A DNA stretch of 64,000 nucleotides. Source: Vitellaria paradoxa (lineage: Eukaryota > Streptophyta > Magnoliopsida > Ericales > Sapotaceae). Location: assembly GCA_019916065.1 (NCBI GenBank), contig JAINTL010000103.1, positions 1 to 64,000 of the forward strand, read 5' to 3'. The position numbers and the translations under genes were made by a program. Below the pieces are notes generated by a model that had not been told where the DNA came from, ran no database searches, and saw only the letters and a program-made list of their open reading frames with translations. Below, piece after piece: positions 43,138 through 54,209 of the stretch. Position 1 is the first letter of the stretch; the number at the start of each line of letters is the position of its first letter.

Positions 43138-44502
43138 TCACTCCTCATCTTCCCTGTCTGATTCGAATATCCTTTCCAGCAATCGGATAACTTTCTGTTG
43201 CCCCTTCTTCAGCTCACTCACTTCCTTCATCAACAATTCTTGATTCTGCTGGATCAAGTTGAGTTTCTCATTTGTATTTGAAGAAGCTGCTTCATTTTCT
43301 ACTTCTTCTGCTTGCTGCTGGTTGTCCTCAGCTACAGGTGGAGCAGCCCTCTTTCTTAACTGTCCTTGGCTTCTTTTTACTGAGGTCTTGGCTATCAAAG
43401 AAGCTGGTTTTACAACAGCCATTCCCACTTCTTCTTTAATACCAAGAAAATGTTGAATTATCTCTGTGATCAATCCCCCAAAAGGTAGCCCAGCATTTGA
43501 CTCAGGTTTCTCCACAACATGAGCAATGACCAACCAAATGTGATAAGGTAAATCAATGGGAATGCCCAGCAGCAACTTCCCCATAATTGTGGCTTGCTCT
43601 AAGGTGATGGTGGACTTATAGGCATGTGGCAGGATCAGTGAACACACCAGCATATGAAGGACATTACTTTTTGGAGTAAGTCCTGACTTTGGTAGCCTAG
43701 TAATGGTCCATTCTGCTTGAGGATTATCCGTGAACAATCTAGCTAAATTATCCTTGTTCAATTGCTCCTCCCACTGAGCTTTCTGTTCAAGTGTAGCATC
43801 AGGTATTCTCTCAGCAGGTAAGTGGCCAATAAAGGAAATTTTCTCCAAATTCAAAGTGATTTCTTTCCCCCTCACCTTAGAATTTATCACAGATCTACCA
43901 TGTAACATACCCATTTCAGCATTTGAATAAAATTCCCTCACATAAGGCACTATGGCCTTCCTACTAGTCGTTACCCATTGCACCCAACCCCTCTGTTCAA
44001 ATAACTCCATTAATTCATAAGGTGCCTCAATGTAATCTTCCAGCTTAATTCCTCTCTCACACAAAACTGTCCTCTTGCTAAAATTTTCATCATATTTCAG
44101 CTCTGAAGGTTTATTAGCAAACCTTGAACTATCAAAAGTGTTTTCATCAAAAGGATCCTTTTCAAGTTGTTCCACAGGGGCATTTTCAGAGGTGGAAACC
44201 TCGTGCTCAGGTTCAGCAATGTGATCCTCAGTAGGTATATTGCCAGGGGCCTCAACTGAAATTTCTTTTTCAATATTAAAAACATGCTCATCACATTTCT
44301 CACCAATATTCTCATTACCCACAGAATGGTAAGACCCTGTCCTAGAAGATGACTTGGGGTCTGACTTGGAAGATGAAAGTTCTAGGGCTATGGGGTCATG
44401 AATTACAAGCGAGGAACCCTTACCGTATTTGCTTCTGATACGCATGCTTCTCCTCTTTGCCTCCCCTCTGTAAGCCATTTTCTTAATCCTTTTTGGTGGC
44501 AT
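43138..44502 (-). CDS. E4 ORF in the env position (putative plant transposon protein domain)
   Basis: An intact 454-residue frame lies downstream of pol, where Athila-lineage elements carry an extra gene. The N-terminus is short and strongly basic (KRIKKMAYRGEAKRRSMR, about 4-21), followed by an acidic low-complexity stretch. From about residue 150 to 350 there is a folded domain with REFYSNAEMGMLHGRSVI, a VRGKEI strand and LPHAYKSTITLEQA. It resembles the 'putative plant transposon protein' domain often found beside plant Ty3 elements; this is recognition from memory, not a search. A Lys/Arg-rich linker and a Gln/Glu-rich, probably coiled-coil C-terminus follow. I see no signal peptide or convincing transmembrane segment, so an envelope role is not supported. 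A nuclear or RNA-binding role is possible from the basic N-terminus (inference). Confidence 0.8.
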   Translation of the reverse strand: MPPKRIKKMAYRGEAKRRSMRIRSKYGKGSSLVIHDPIALELSSSKSDPKSSSRTGSYHSVGNENIGEKCDEHVFNIEKEISVEAPGNIPTEDHIAEPEHEVSTSENAPVEQLEKDPFDENTFDSSRFANKPSELKYDENFSKRTVLCERGIKLEDYIEAPYELMELFEQRGWVQWVTTSRKAIVPYVREFYSNAEMGMLHGRSVINSKVRGKEITLNLEKISFIGHLPAERIPDATLEQKAQWEEQLNKDNLARLFTDNPQAEWTITRLPKSGLTPKSNVLHMLVCSLILPHAYKSTITLEQATIMGKLLLGIPIDLPYHIWLVIAHVVEKPESNAGLPFGGLITEIIQHFLGIKEEVGMAVVKPASLIAKTSVKRSQGQLRKRAAPPVAEDNQQQAEEVENEAASSNTNEKLNLIQQNQELLMKEVSELKKGQQKVIRLLERIFESDREDEE

Positions 44503-45036
44503 TTTGTCACAGCTGCTGAAGAGACCCTTCTGTCAAAAATCCCTCAACAGATAAACCCTAGCTCTTCCAATCCAAGCTTTGAAGCTTAATCCCACTTTAA
44601 TGTGAACTCCAGAACACTTTCAGTCACCCCGTAGTTGAAGCTCAAAAGAGATATTTGAGGTGGAGGAGGCTAAAATGTTTTGGCACCAGGGTTTTGTATT
44701 CGAATAGAATAGGGTTCAAATGGGCCAGCCGCGGGTATTTAAACAGGAATTTCAACCGAAGGCATATTCGAATACCCGAACCCATATTCGAATATGGTGT
44801 ATCAGCAATTTAGTACCTCAGTATCCAGAGACCAGAATTTTTTCACAATCCCTTAAGAATACTCAAATCATGTTTTGTCAACAACTAAAACTCTATATTT
44901 ACATCTAATGACATCCAATCCAAAAAGAAAATAAAATAGAATAAAGAGAATAAAAATGTCAAAATTTTTTTTTTTTTTTTTTAGAAAATTCTCAGCATTT
45001 TAGCTAAATTAAACACACTACTCAAATTTCAATTCA

Positions 45037-45216
45037 TCAAGTATAACAAAGTAGATCAGCAATTTCATTCAGCATATTCCAATCAACACCAATGCATAAG
45101 ACCAAGAAAAGAACTCAAACTATTTCTCAAGTATAACAAAGTAGATCAGCAATTTCATTCAGCATATTCCAATCAACACCAATGCATAAGACCAAGAAAA
45201 GAACTCAAACTATTTC
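45037..45216. repeat. 90-bp perfect tandem duplication in E4
   Basis: 45037-45126 and 45127-45216 are identical by eye. They directly precede, in plus coordinates, the internal polypurine tract. Confidence 0.93.
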
Positions 45217-45253
45217 TCTCCCCCCAACTAGAAACAAGCATTGTCCTCAATGC
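45217..45253 (-). other. E4 internal stem-loop plus polypurine-like tract
   Basis: On the minus strand, GCATTG-AGGA-CAATGC (45253-45238) is followed by TAGTTGGGGGGAGA (45230-45217). The outer pair is G-C where E1 has A-T, a compensatory change. Confidence 0.55.
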
Positions 45254-46083
45254 ACAAACAAGTCAATCAATTTGGAATAAAGTGCAAAGGGAAAGAGGTA
45301 CCTGCTGAGTTTAAGGTTAACATGTTTGAGTGATGTAGACCAGCTGAAACTCCAAGGTATTACCAAAACAGTTGCTCCCCCCAACTTGTTCAATGCAATA
45401 TTCTCAAAGAAAATACAAATCAGTAGAACCAAAACAATACAAAATGGGTTGAGTGTAATTAAGGATCAGTGAGGTTTTGCCAAGCATCACAGACAACCAA
45501 GATGCAGGAAATCAGTAAGTATGCAAGATGGGTTGCTGTTCACAGATGAGATTTTGTGCTAAGATGGCCTATTCAAATGACTGTTCAGCTATTCGAATGA
45601 AATGAGTTTCTCATCTGATTTGGACTTAATAGCAGTACCAGATTTGATCAGTTTTTGTTGCACCTGCTGATGTGACTTGATCCTTAATGAAGCTTGCTTA
45701 ATTGAAATCCTTTTGCTGCATTCTGAAACACTTTGAAAGCATGTGCTACCCAATTTGGTTAATGCATTATACTCCCAAAACAAATCAAGCAAATGCATTT
45801 ATTCCATTTGACTCTCAAGTAGTTCCACCACAAGTGATGTTGCTACCTCAAATAGCACATGTCAGTTCCAACCTTTGAAAATTCAAATATTAGTAAAACA
45901 CAAAGCAGAAATTCTCAATTCTTCATGAAACTTGCTGAAACCAATGTGTTAAAACTTGCAAACTGAAAATTTTTTTTTTTTTTAGATGAAAGAAGGAAAA
46001 TTACAAAAACCAAAGAAAACAGAAAATCAAAAACATAACAGAACCTACACTATTATGATACAAAGTCAGAATCCTTTCTTCAT

Positions 46084-46983
46084 TCAAACAGAATTTGGGG
46101 GATCTTCAAGATCCCAACTCTCTACTTCAGCAACAAAATTCTCATGATACTCTTTCAATCTCTGTCCATTCACTCTAAAAACATTTTTGGAGGTTGGATT
46201 TTGAATGTCAACAGCCCCAAACTCAGTGATGTTCTGAATCACATATGGACCACTCCATCTTGACTTCAACTTCCCGGGAAACAAGTGTAACCTTGAGTCA
46301 TACAACAAAACCTTTTGACCCACAAACAACTCTCTTTTGAGGATATGTGTATCATGCCATTTCTTCACTCTATCCTTGGTGATTTTAGCATTCTCATATG
46401 CATCATTCCTAATCTCCTCAAGCTCATTTAGTTGCAATTTCCTCTGACAACCAGATTCAGTGATGTTTTCATTGAAATGTCTCACTGCCCAAAAGGCCTT
46501 GTGTTCAAGTTCCACAGGAAGATGACAAGCTTTTCCATACACTAACCTATAAGGAGACATGCCTAGGATAGTCTTGTAGGCAGTCCTATAAGCCCAAAGT
46601 GCATCAACCAATTTCAAAGACCAATCTTTCCTTGTGGGATTCACTGTTTTTTCAATGATTCTCTTGATCTCTCTATTGGCCAACTCGGCTTGTCCACTTG
46701 TTTGGGGATGATATGATGTTCCAACCTTATGCACAACCCCATACTTCCTCATCAATAGACCAACATATCTATTGCAAAAATGTGTTCCCCTATCACTTAT
46801 CATGGCCTTTGGCATTCCAAATCTTGAAAACACATTTTCCTTCAAAAATTTTATCACTACCTTGTGGTCATTGGTCTTAGTTGGTATGGCTTCTACCCAC
46901 TTTGAAACATAATCCACTGCCACTAAGATATACTCATTGCCAAATGAATTCACAAATGGTCCCATAAATCCATACCCCAACAA
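46084..46983 (-). pseudogene. E4 integrase core and C-terminal region (out of frame with pol)
   Basis: This holds most of the integrase, which inserts the element cDNA into the chromosome. It opens with FMGPF, just after the first catalytic Asp (in the other frame). It then has the second Asp in [13 protein letters not shown], the catalytic Glu in the [12 protein letters not shown] region, and a C-terminal module with the SRWSGPYVI motif seen in Ty3 integrases. The reading frame is shifted relative to the preceding pol frame (46950-49082), and the two overlap by 34 bases. The break falls in a short T-run of the coding strand near 46970, consistent with loss of one base. The ATG at 46983 is not a native start. 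Confidence 0.93.
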
Positions 46984-49082
46984 TCAAAGATATCAAGCAC
47001 ATAAATGGGGTGAAGTGGCATCATGTTTCTCCTAGTGATCTTACCAAGCCTTTGACACCTATCACAAGCAACACAAAAGGCATGCACATCCCTAAACATG
47101 GTAGGCCAAAACAATCCACTCTGTAAAATCTTTGCCACTGTCTTCCTAGCTGAAAAATGACCTCCACATGCAAGAGTATGACAAAAACTAATGACACTTT
47201 GGGCTTCACTCTCGGGTATGCATCTCCTTATGACTTGATCTGAGCAATACTTAAACAGATATGGATCATCCCAGAAAAAGTGCCTCACATTCCTGAAAAA
47301 CTTTTTCTTATCTAACATGGTCCAATGAGAAGGCACCACACCTGAAACCAAATAATTGGCTATGTCTGCAAACCATGGTGTCTCTGAGGAATCTAAATGG
47401 AACAACTGCTCATCAGGGAAAGTCTCATTAATAGGTGGCTCAAAAGCTGCTAAGTCCTGATGTGGAAGTCTAGAAAGATGGTCAGCAACTACATTTTCAA
47501 CTCCCTTTTTATCTCTAATCTCTAAATCAAATTCTTGCAGCAAAAGAATCCACCTAATGAGTCTTGGCTTGGCATCAGATTTGGTCAAAAGATACTTAAG
47601 TGCTGCATGATCAGTAAACACAATGACATGAGATCCCACAAGATATGATCTAAACTTATCCAATGGATATACTACTGCTAGCAACTCCTTCTCAGTAGTT
47701 GTGTAGTTCTTTTGTGCATCACTAAGGGATTTGCTAGCATAGTATAGCACATGTGACTTCCTCTCTCTCCTCTGGCCTAGGACTGCACCAATGGCACTAT
47801 CACTAGCATCACACATGATCTCAAAAGGTAGAGTCCAATCTGGTGTCTGCATAATGGGGGCTGAAGTGAGCAAGTCCTTAAGTCTATCAAATGAAGCCTG
47901 ACATTCTGATGTCCAATCAAAAGGAACATCCTGGCCTAGGAGATTGCACAAAGGTCTAGAAATGGCACTGAATGATGCAATGAACCTCCTATAGAAACCT
48001 GCATGTCCTAAAAATGATCTGACATCCTTGACACATCTAGGGGTAGGAAGTTTTTGAATAATCTCAACTTTTGCTCTATCTACTTCTATCCCCCTAGAAG
48101 ACACTATATGACCAAGAACTATCCCCTGAGTTACCATAAAATGGCATTTCTCCCAATTCAACACCAAGTTTTTCTCTTCACATCTTGCCAAAACTTTCTC
48201 TAAATTCTCCAAACACAAATCAAAGTCACTCCCATAGACTAAAAAGTCATCCATGAATACTTCAAGAAATTTCTCCACAAAGTCACTAAACAAACTAATC
48301 ATGCACCTCTGAAAAGTAGCAGGAGCATTGCAAAGGCCAAAAGGCATGCGCCTATATGCAAAAGTACCAAATGGGCAAGTAAATGTGGTCTTCTCCTGAT
48401 CATCTAATGCAATTTCAATTTGATTGTACCCTGAGTATCCATCCAAGAAACAATAGAATGCCTGTCCTGCCACTCTTTCCAATACCTGATCTAGGAATGG
48501 AAGAGGGAAATGATCCTTCCTTGTGACTGCATTTAACTTCCTATAATCTATACACATGCGCCATCCTGTTTGGATGCGCATTGGAACTAGCTCATCTTGT
48601 GCATTTTTCACCACAGTCACTCCGGATTTCTTGGGTACTACTTGAGTTGGACTAACCCATTTAGAGTCTGAGATAGGGTAGATAATTCTAGCATCCAATA
48701 GCTTAATTACCTCTCCCCTAACCACTTCTTTCATGTTTGGGTTTAGTCTCCTTTGCATTTGCCTAATGGGTTTGGCATCCTCCTCCAAAAATATCCTATG
48801 GGTGCAAATCAGTGGGCTGATTCCTTGCAGGTCTGCTATGGTCCAGCCCAAGGCTCTTTTATGTTTTCTCAAGACCTCAACAAGTCTATTCTCTTGATCA
48901 GAATTCAGCTGAGAAGAAATAACAGCTGGATAGGACTCTCCCTCACCCAAAAACACATATTTCAGCTCACTAGGTAAAAGCTTTCTCTCGGGTATGGGTG
49001 GCTTCTCAAAAGATGGCCGAGATTTGACTGTTGGCAGCTCTAAAGACTCAAAAGTGGGCCTCCACTGATTCACTGACATCAC
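46950..49082 (-). pseudogene. E4 pol: reverse transcriptase, RNase H and integrase zinc-binding region
   Basis: This is the replication enzyme of the element. Domains in the 710 residues are: reverse transcriptase with [20 protein letters not shown] (from about 174), [11 protein letters not shown] (about 212, catalytic Asp) and the catalytic FMDDFLVYG box (about 276-284); RNase H with [12 protein letters not shown] (about 405) and the [11 protein letters not shown] stretch (about 490); and an HHCC integrase N-terminus ending [10 protein letters not shown] (about 675). It ends after GMD, the first integrase catalytic Asp, because of the frameshift described for 46084-46983. Its first codons overlap the end of gag-protease by 35 bases in the +1 frame. 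No protease is present in this segment: it is in the upstream frame. Confidence 0.96.
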
Positions 49083-51987
49083 TGATTTTTTTCATTTCCT
49101 CACATTCTCCTCCACCAACATTTTCCAAGTCACAATCATCTAGGAAATCTACTTGGTCACTGTTCACTAAAGCTCTCTCCAATGGGTCTTCTAAGTACTC
49201 TCTATCAAAGTGCTCTTGTATGGCTATTTGAATCAAATCCACTTCTTCTATCTCCTCATGATTACTTGGCTGTTTGGTCACATTAAAGATGTTCTTTTCA
49301 ATTGTCATGTTACCAAAAGACAACTTAATGACTCCAGTCCTACAATTTATCAAAGCATTAGAAGTGGCCAAAAATGGTCGTCCTAGAATGACTGGGACAG
49401 CTGGTTGTGGGCCTTGAATTGGTTGGGTATCAAGCACTATGAAGTCTACTGGGAAGACAAAATGCTCCACTTGAATTAGGACATCCTCCACAATACCTCT
49501 AGGGACTTTGACTGACCTATCTGCTAATTGAAGTGTCACCCTAGTAGGTCTAAGCTCACCTAATCCAAGTTGTTGGTACACAGAAAATGGCAAAAGATTA
49601 ACACTTGCTCCCAAATCCAACAAAGCTCTATCTACCCTCTTTTCCCCAATGATGCATGCAATTGTAGGACACCCCGGATCTTTATATTTTGGAGGGGTTT
49701 TGAATTGCAAAATTGAGCTCACTTGTTCAGTTAAAAATGCCCTCTCTTTGACATTCATTCTCCTTTTGACAGTGCACAAATCTTTCAAAAACTTTCCATA
49801 AGATGGATTTTGTTTAATGGCATCAAGCAAAGGAATGTTTATTCTGACTTGTTTGAAAAGCTCATAAATTTCAGAATTCAGATTTTCTTTCTTTCCTTTG
49901 TTCAATCTTTGAGGAAAAGGAATTTTTGGAATGAAATCAGGGCTGTCCAGCTGGTTTTCTTTTGAAATCTTCTCTTTTCCAGAAATTTTTTCACTCTTAT
50001 CCAGCTGGTTTTTATCAAAATCCTTGGTTTTATTTTCAGAAAACTCAATTGCATTCTCAGAATTTACCTGATCTTGCTTCTGAATTTTGCTATTCTGCTC
50101 AAAATTGTTCAGCTGCTGTTTCTGTGTAGCTTTTCCTATGCTGTCCAAATTTTGTTTCTGTTCATTTTCTGTCCTGTTGTGCAGATTTTGTTCAATTTGT
50201 TGCTGTTCCTCAATTTCTTGTCTACTGTGCAGCTGCTGTTTTTGCTCTTTTAGCAGTTGTTTTTGCTGCAATTCAGCTTCTGTTTTGGTGAGCAGCTGTT
50301 GTTCAATTGCTTTGTTGCTGCTGCTGCTGTTGTGCTGAATTTCTTCCTCATCTTCCAACATATTTTGCTCATTTGCCTCTTCAATTGGAATATAATCTGG
50401 TTTCAAGATCTGTTTCCCACTTCTCAATGTTGAAATAGCTTGCACATGTTCCAAATTCTCATTTGCACTTGAAGAAGATGATTCACTGAAGTGCACTTGC
50501 CCAGTGGGATTTGGTTTGGGCTGAGATGGAAGCTTTCCTGTTTCTCTCAAAGTTAAGGCTTGAGTGAGTTTTGACAATTGACTCCGAATGTCTTCCATAG
50601 CCCTATTAGTTTGATCTTGGAACTTTGAATTTTGGTTGTTGGTTCCAATTTGTCCTTGCATGAATTGTTGCAAGGTGTCTTCCAATGATCTTTTGTGAGG
50701 TGGTTGGTAAGAGTTTGTGTTCTGCTGAGGTTGATAAGGCTGGGAATGAAATGGTTGAGGTGGAAAAGGTTGTTGTGGTTGCTGCTGCTGCTGGTGTTGT
50801 GCCTCAGCTCTCCAGGATGTATTCGAATGGCCTCTATATCCAGCATTATAAGCATTCGAATATGGCTGATTTCCTGAAGCAAAGTTGTTCACCCCCTGGT
50901 TTGAGTTGTAATTTCTTGCAGCTGGTGGGGGATTTACTTGACCATAAAGAACTTCTTTAAAAGCTGGGAGTGTGGGACAATCGTCTGTCTTGTGATCCGA
51001 GGTTTCACAGAACACACAGTTAACTTCCTTTTTCTTCAATCCTTGCTTCTCTTGCTCCATCAACTCCACTTTCTTTGACAATGCAGCCAATCGAGCACCA
51101 AGATCATCAGTGTCACTGAGATGAAACTTTCCTCTTGCACCTATGCTGTCAGAAAACTCAGAAAATGGAGAAACTACCTCCCATTGTTTAGTATTTTCAG
51201 CCAATGAATCAAAGAAATGCAAGGCTTCTTCAGCTATCTTATCATAGAACTCACCATTGCACATTGTTGCAACCAGCATTTTCAAGTTTGGAGTTAATGC
51301 ATTATGAAAGAAGTTAACAATTCTCCAAGACTCAAACCCATGATGTGGACATGCTTGCAACAATTCTCTAAACCTATCCCATGCATGTGCAAATGTTTCA
51401 TTAGGCTTGCATACAAAATTCATGATTTGTTGTTGAAGTATCACTGTCCTATTGGCTGGAAAATACTTCTTCAAAAACTTTGTTTGCATGTCCCTCCAAG
51501 TTCCAATTGATCTAGGCTCCAATGAGTTCAACCACATCTTTGCTTTTTCTTTCAATGAAAATGGAAACAACTTAAGCCTAACCATGTCCTCATTTGTATT
51601 CCTATCCATGCAAGTCCCACAAACATCCTCAAATTCTTTCATATGCATGTAAGGATTTTCAGAATCCATTCCATGAAAGGTTGGCAAAAGCTGAATTGTT
51701 CCCGGTTTAAAATTGAAATTATGATGGCCAATGGGAAGAACAATGCATGAGGGAGTTGTTTGCCTAGCTGGATGAAGATATTCCCTAAGAGGTCTAAGAA
51801 GATTTTGATTGATTTCATCATTCTCTCCAAGTGCACTTCCTTCCGGTAAAACAGGTGGTGGTGGATCCATGTGCACAGATGATTCAGATGATGTGTAAGA
51901 TGTAGCAAGTTCAATTAACTCAGCTAGAGATGATGGTGAATGCAAATCAGAATTTTTTCCAATAATTCGACCAGACCTCAACAACAT
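49048..51987 (-). CDS. E4 gag-protease polyprotein
   Basis: It makes the capsid/nucleocapsid and the aspartic protease. The ATG at 51987 (MLLRSGR) is preferred over a non-ATG start two codons earlier. It has a retrotransposon gag domain at about 100-270 ([49 protein letters not shown]), a CX2CX4HX4C zinc knuckle (about 326-339), and a long Gln-rich linker with poly-Gln runs. Near residue 800 is an aspartic protease whose active-site box reads DLGASVN, the form usual in Athila elements rather than DTG or DSG. The stop overlaps the pol frame. No nonsense codon or frameshift is seen inside, so this gene could still be translated. Confidence 0.95.
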   Translation of the reverse strand: MLLRSGRIIGKNSDLHSPSSLAELIELATSYTSSESSVHMDPPPPVLPEGSALGENDEINQNLLRPLREYLHPARQTTPSCIVLPIGHHNFNFKPGTIQLLPTFHGMDSENPYMHMKEFEDVCGTCMDRNTNEDMVRLKLFPFSLKEKAKMWLNSLEPRSIGTWRDMQTKFLKKYFPANRTVILQQQIMNFVCKPNETFAHAWDRFRELLQACPHHGFESWRIVNFFHNALTPNLKMLVATMCNGEFYDKIAEEALHFFDSLAENTKQWEVVSPFSEFSDSIGARGKFHLSDTDDLGARLAALSKKVELMEQEKQGLKKKEVNCVFCETSDHKTDDCPTLPAFKEVLYGQVNPPPAARNYNSNQGVNNFASGNQPYSNAYNAGYRGHSNTSWRAEAQHQQQQQPQQPFPPQPFHSQPYQPQQNTNSYQPPHKRSLEDTLQQFMQGQIGTNNQNSKFQDQTNRAMEDIRSQLSKLTQALTLRETGKLPSQPKPNPTGQVHFSESSSSSANENLEHVQAISTLRSGKQILKPDYIPIEEANEQNMLEDEEEIQHNSSSSNKAIEQQLLTKTEAELQQKQLLKEQKQQLHSRQEIEEQQQIEQNLHNRTENEQKQNLDSIGKATQKQQLNNFEQNSKIQKQDQVNSENAIEFSENKTKDFDKNQLDKSEKISGKEKISKENQLDSPDFIPKIPFPQRLNKGKKENLNSEIYELFKQVRINIPLLDAIKQNPSYGKFLKDLCTVKRRMNVKERAFLTEQVSSILQFKTPPKYKDPGCPTIACIIGEKRVDRALLDLGASVNLLPFSVYQQLGLGELRPTRVTLQLADRSVKVPRGIVEDVLIQVEHFVFPVDFIVLDTQPIQGPQPAVPVILGRPFLATSNALINCRTGVIKLSFGNMTIEKNIFNVTKQPSNHEEIEEVDLIQIAIQEHFDREYLEDPLERALVNSDQVDFLDDCDLENVGGGECEEMKKISDVSESVEAHF

Positions 51988-52651
51988 GCACAAAAATTCA
52001 GCTTCAAAATGACACCCACAAAACCTTAAAACTTCACAACTAAATCACCAATTCACAAAGAAAAATCAGAGCTCTTCCTCTAACAACTTGCAGCAGAATG
52101 TACAGCAACACCATGCAAATTTTCAGCAAGTCAAACAATAATTCAAAGGTGAATTTCAGCCAACGAAATCAGATTTTTCAGAGACAAGATGCAGCAATTT
52201 GAATATTAGATGCAACAGATTCGAATCAGAAATTCAGAAAACAGATTGCAGACATCTGATTCAGCAACTTGGTTCAAAACTTAGCAGCAAAACAGATCAG
52301 AATTTCAGAGACAAACTCAGGCATTCAAATATCTCATGCAGCAGATTTGAATATCAAACTTCCAGCAATCAAATTTCAGCAAAGAAAACCAGCAACTCAG
52401 AAATTTAGATATTCAAAACAAAATAAAACAGTAACTCAGATTTTTTCTTTTTTTTTTTTTTTTCAAAATCAGAAACTACAATTTAAACACTAAAAACTAA
52501 AAACTAAAACCTATAAAAATGAAACTAGAGGTGGAAATAAAAATGGAACAAAATTACCCAATGCCTTGAATAGCTTTGTTGTTGAAGATGGTGGTGAGTA
52601 ATGCTGCCAATCCTTGCTCTAAGAGTTCAAAACACCATTGCTTGTCAAAGA
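51988..52651 (-). other. E4 leader between primer site and gag
   Basis: A 5' leader of about 660 bp, without a credible gene. It has repeated short words (AGATTYGAAT, CAGCAA) and a T-run at 52441-52463. The packaging signal would be expected here, but none can be pointed to. Confidence 0.6.
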
Positions 52652-52669
52652 TCCCCGGCAACGGCGCCA
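52652..52669 (-). other. E4 primer-binding site (tRNA-Asp)
   Basis: On the minus strand TGGCGCCGTTGCCGGGGA, six bases after the 5' LTR, identical to E1 and E2. Confidence 0.93.
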
Positions 52670-52675
52670 AAATTG

Positions 52676-54209
52676 TGCTTGTTTTTGCTCAATTACCTCA
52701 CTCTCAAATGTAAATAAAAATGCAAATTCAGATTTCTAAAGTGTTGAGTAAGGAAAATCAAGACAAACTCCCCCAAGTGCAAGGTTTCATTGTAGCACAA
52801 TTAACTGGTGAGAACCAGGTCATATCCACAGGGATCTAGGGAGCAAAATCATGTTTGAATCAAATGGATTAAAGAGGCAAAACATGGCTCACATGAATGG
52901 TAAACATAATTGAAAATCTGGTTTGGAATTTTTGATGATTTGGTAATGGATTTTGAAATGAAAACTAAACTTAACTAAAACTTGATATTAAAAAGATGGG
53001 CAAGGCAATTCCAATGCCTATCCAAATCAATCTCAAAATACCAAGAGTGAATAGATCATCAATTTTAGTTGCTCTAATGTTTGGAGAAAACTAATTTCAA
53101 ATGATACAAGCCATGGATCAAACAAGTGATGTGCATAAGCTATCATGAAGACTATAGAAGATCTAACTCTAGCAACTCCCATACATATTTGCAATAAGAG
53201 TTCTGAATTAAGCAACTTCTATGAACTCATTGATAGAATATGTAAACAAGTGTTAATCGAACATTGAACCATTGATTTCGAAAGTAACGAGATACAACTA
53301 AAATTGATAACCAAAGAACTCAAAATTAATCCATTAAGAACGGCATCTTGGAAATCATTGGACAGGTCATTATCCTTGCCTTAGCCCAAGAAGAACTAGC
53401 CGATCATCTTAAGAAAATGAAGAACAAAAATGAAGAACAGAGACATGACTTTCAAAGCTGAAAAATGTAATTCTCTCTTCAACTCCAATTGAAATCTAAT
53501 TACAAGAATGAAATTAATAATGTGCTGTAGAATTCAAATCTAATTACAATAATCTGAAATTAAAATCAGAATTGAAAACAAAAGAATGGCAGAAAAATCT
53601 GAAAACCAGAGAATGAAGAAAGAAGAAGAAGAAGTTCCTCTTTCGCTACCCTCGCTGCTCTCCTTCTCTTTCCTCTCGCTTCTCTTTCCTCTAACCGAAT
53701 GTTCTGTCCTCTCGTGGGTGTGGGTCGTGTGATGCCATCATTCCCCAGTCTTTCTCTCTCCTCCAGATTGCATCCCCCCCCGAATCTGTAAAAATCACGT
53801 GGAGTCTGTTTTCTGCCAACGGTCCTAGTATTCGAATACTGCTTGGCTGTATTCGAATATGCATTTCCTCCAGAAATTCTCTGAACTCTTTTTGACAGCA
53901 TTCGAATGCTTTGGCACTATATTCGAATGTTCTCCTCCTTCCAGAATTCAACTTGTTCAGCAACTGCAAATTCTTCTTCTGCTCCCATGACTTTACTCAA
54001 CAAATCCATTTCAACAGATGTGCTTCAGCATCTCCTTCTTTGTATTCTTAATTTAGCTCAAATTGCTTCTCTTTATGGCACAATTCAACACATGTTCCAT
54101 ATTCTAAAGATGTGGATAAATTCTGCACAAAACACCTGTCTTATATCAATTATGTCATGTATAAAAGTGTATTTAAGTGAACAAATGTGTAACAACTCAA
54201 GCCCAATCA
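52676..54209 (-). repeat. E4 5' LTR (right copy)
   Basis: 1,534 bp, the same length as 39840-41373, with about five substitutions. The palindrome cluster is at 53827-53928. ATCTG follows at 54210-54214. Confidence 0.97.

Larger units (their letters stand above)
44503..46083 (-). other. E4 spacer between pol and the env-position ORF
   Basis: About 1.6 kb, non-coding. It contains the 16-bp palindrome CCATATTCGAATATGG (44782-44797), a T-run near 44964, a 90-bp tandem duplication (45037-45216), the internal hairpin/polypurine module (45217-45253), a further G-rich tract (CCCCCCAACTT near 45377) and another T-run near 45968. Conserved words shared with E1/E2 (GGTAATACC, CATTGAGGACAATG) show that this corresponds to their post-gag region. 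Confidence 0.75.
39840..54209 (-). mobile_element. E4: full-length Athila-like Ty3 LTR retrotransposon
   Basis: A 14,370-bp element on the minus strand has LTRs of exactly 1,534 bp each and a perfect target duplication ATCTG (39835-39839, 54210-54214). In transcription order it holds the primer site (52652-52669), gag-protease (51987-49048), RT-RNase H-integrase (49082-46084, one frameshift), a non-coding spacer with the hairpin/polypurine module, an ORF in the env position (44502-43138), more non-coding sequence, and a stem-loop with polypurine tract next to the 3' LTR. The LTRs differ at about five positions by hand count, so insertion was recent. The pol frameshift makes this copy inactive unless it is an assembly error. 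Confidence 0.96.

Noticed and set aside
43138..44502. A retroviral-type envelope gene in E4
   Set aside because: Only the position fits. No signal peptide, transmembrane helix or cleavage-like pattern can be seen.
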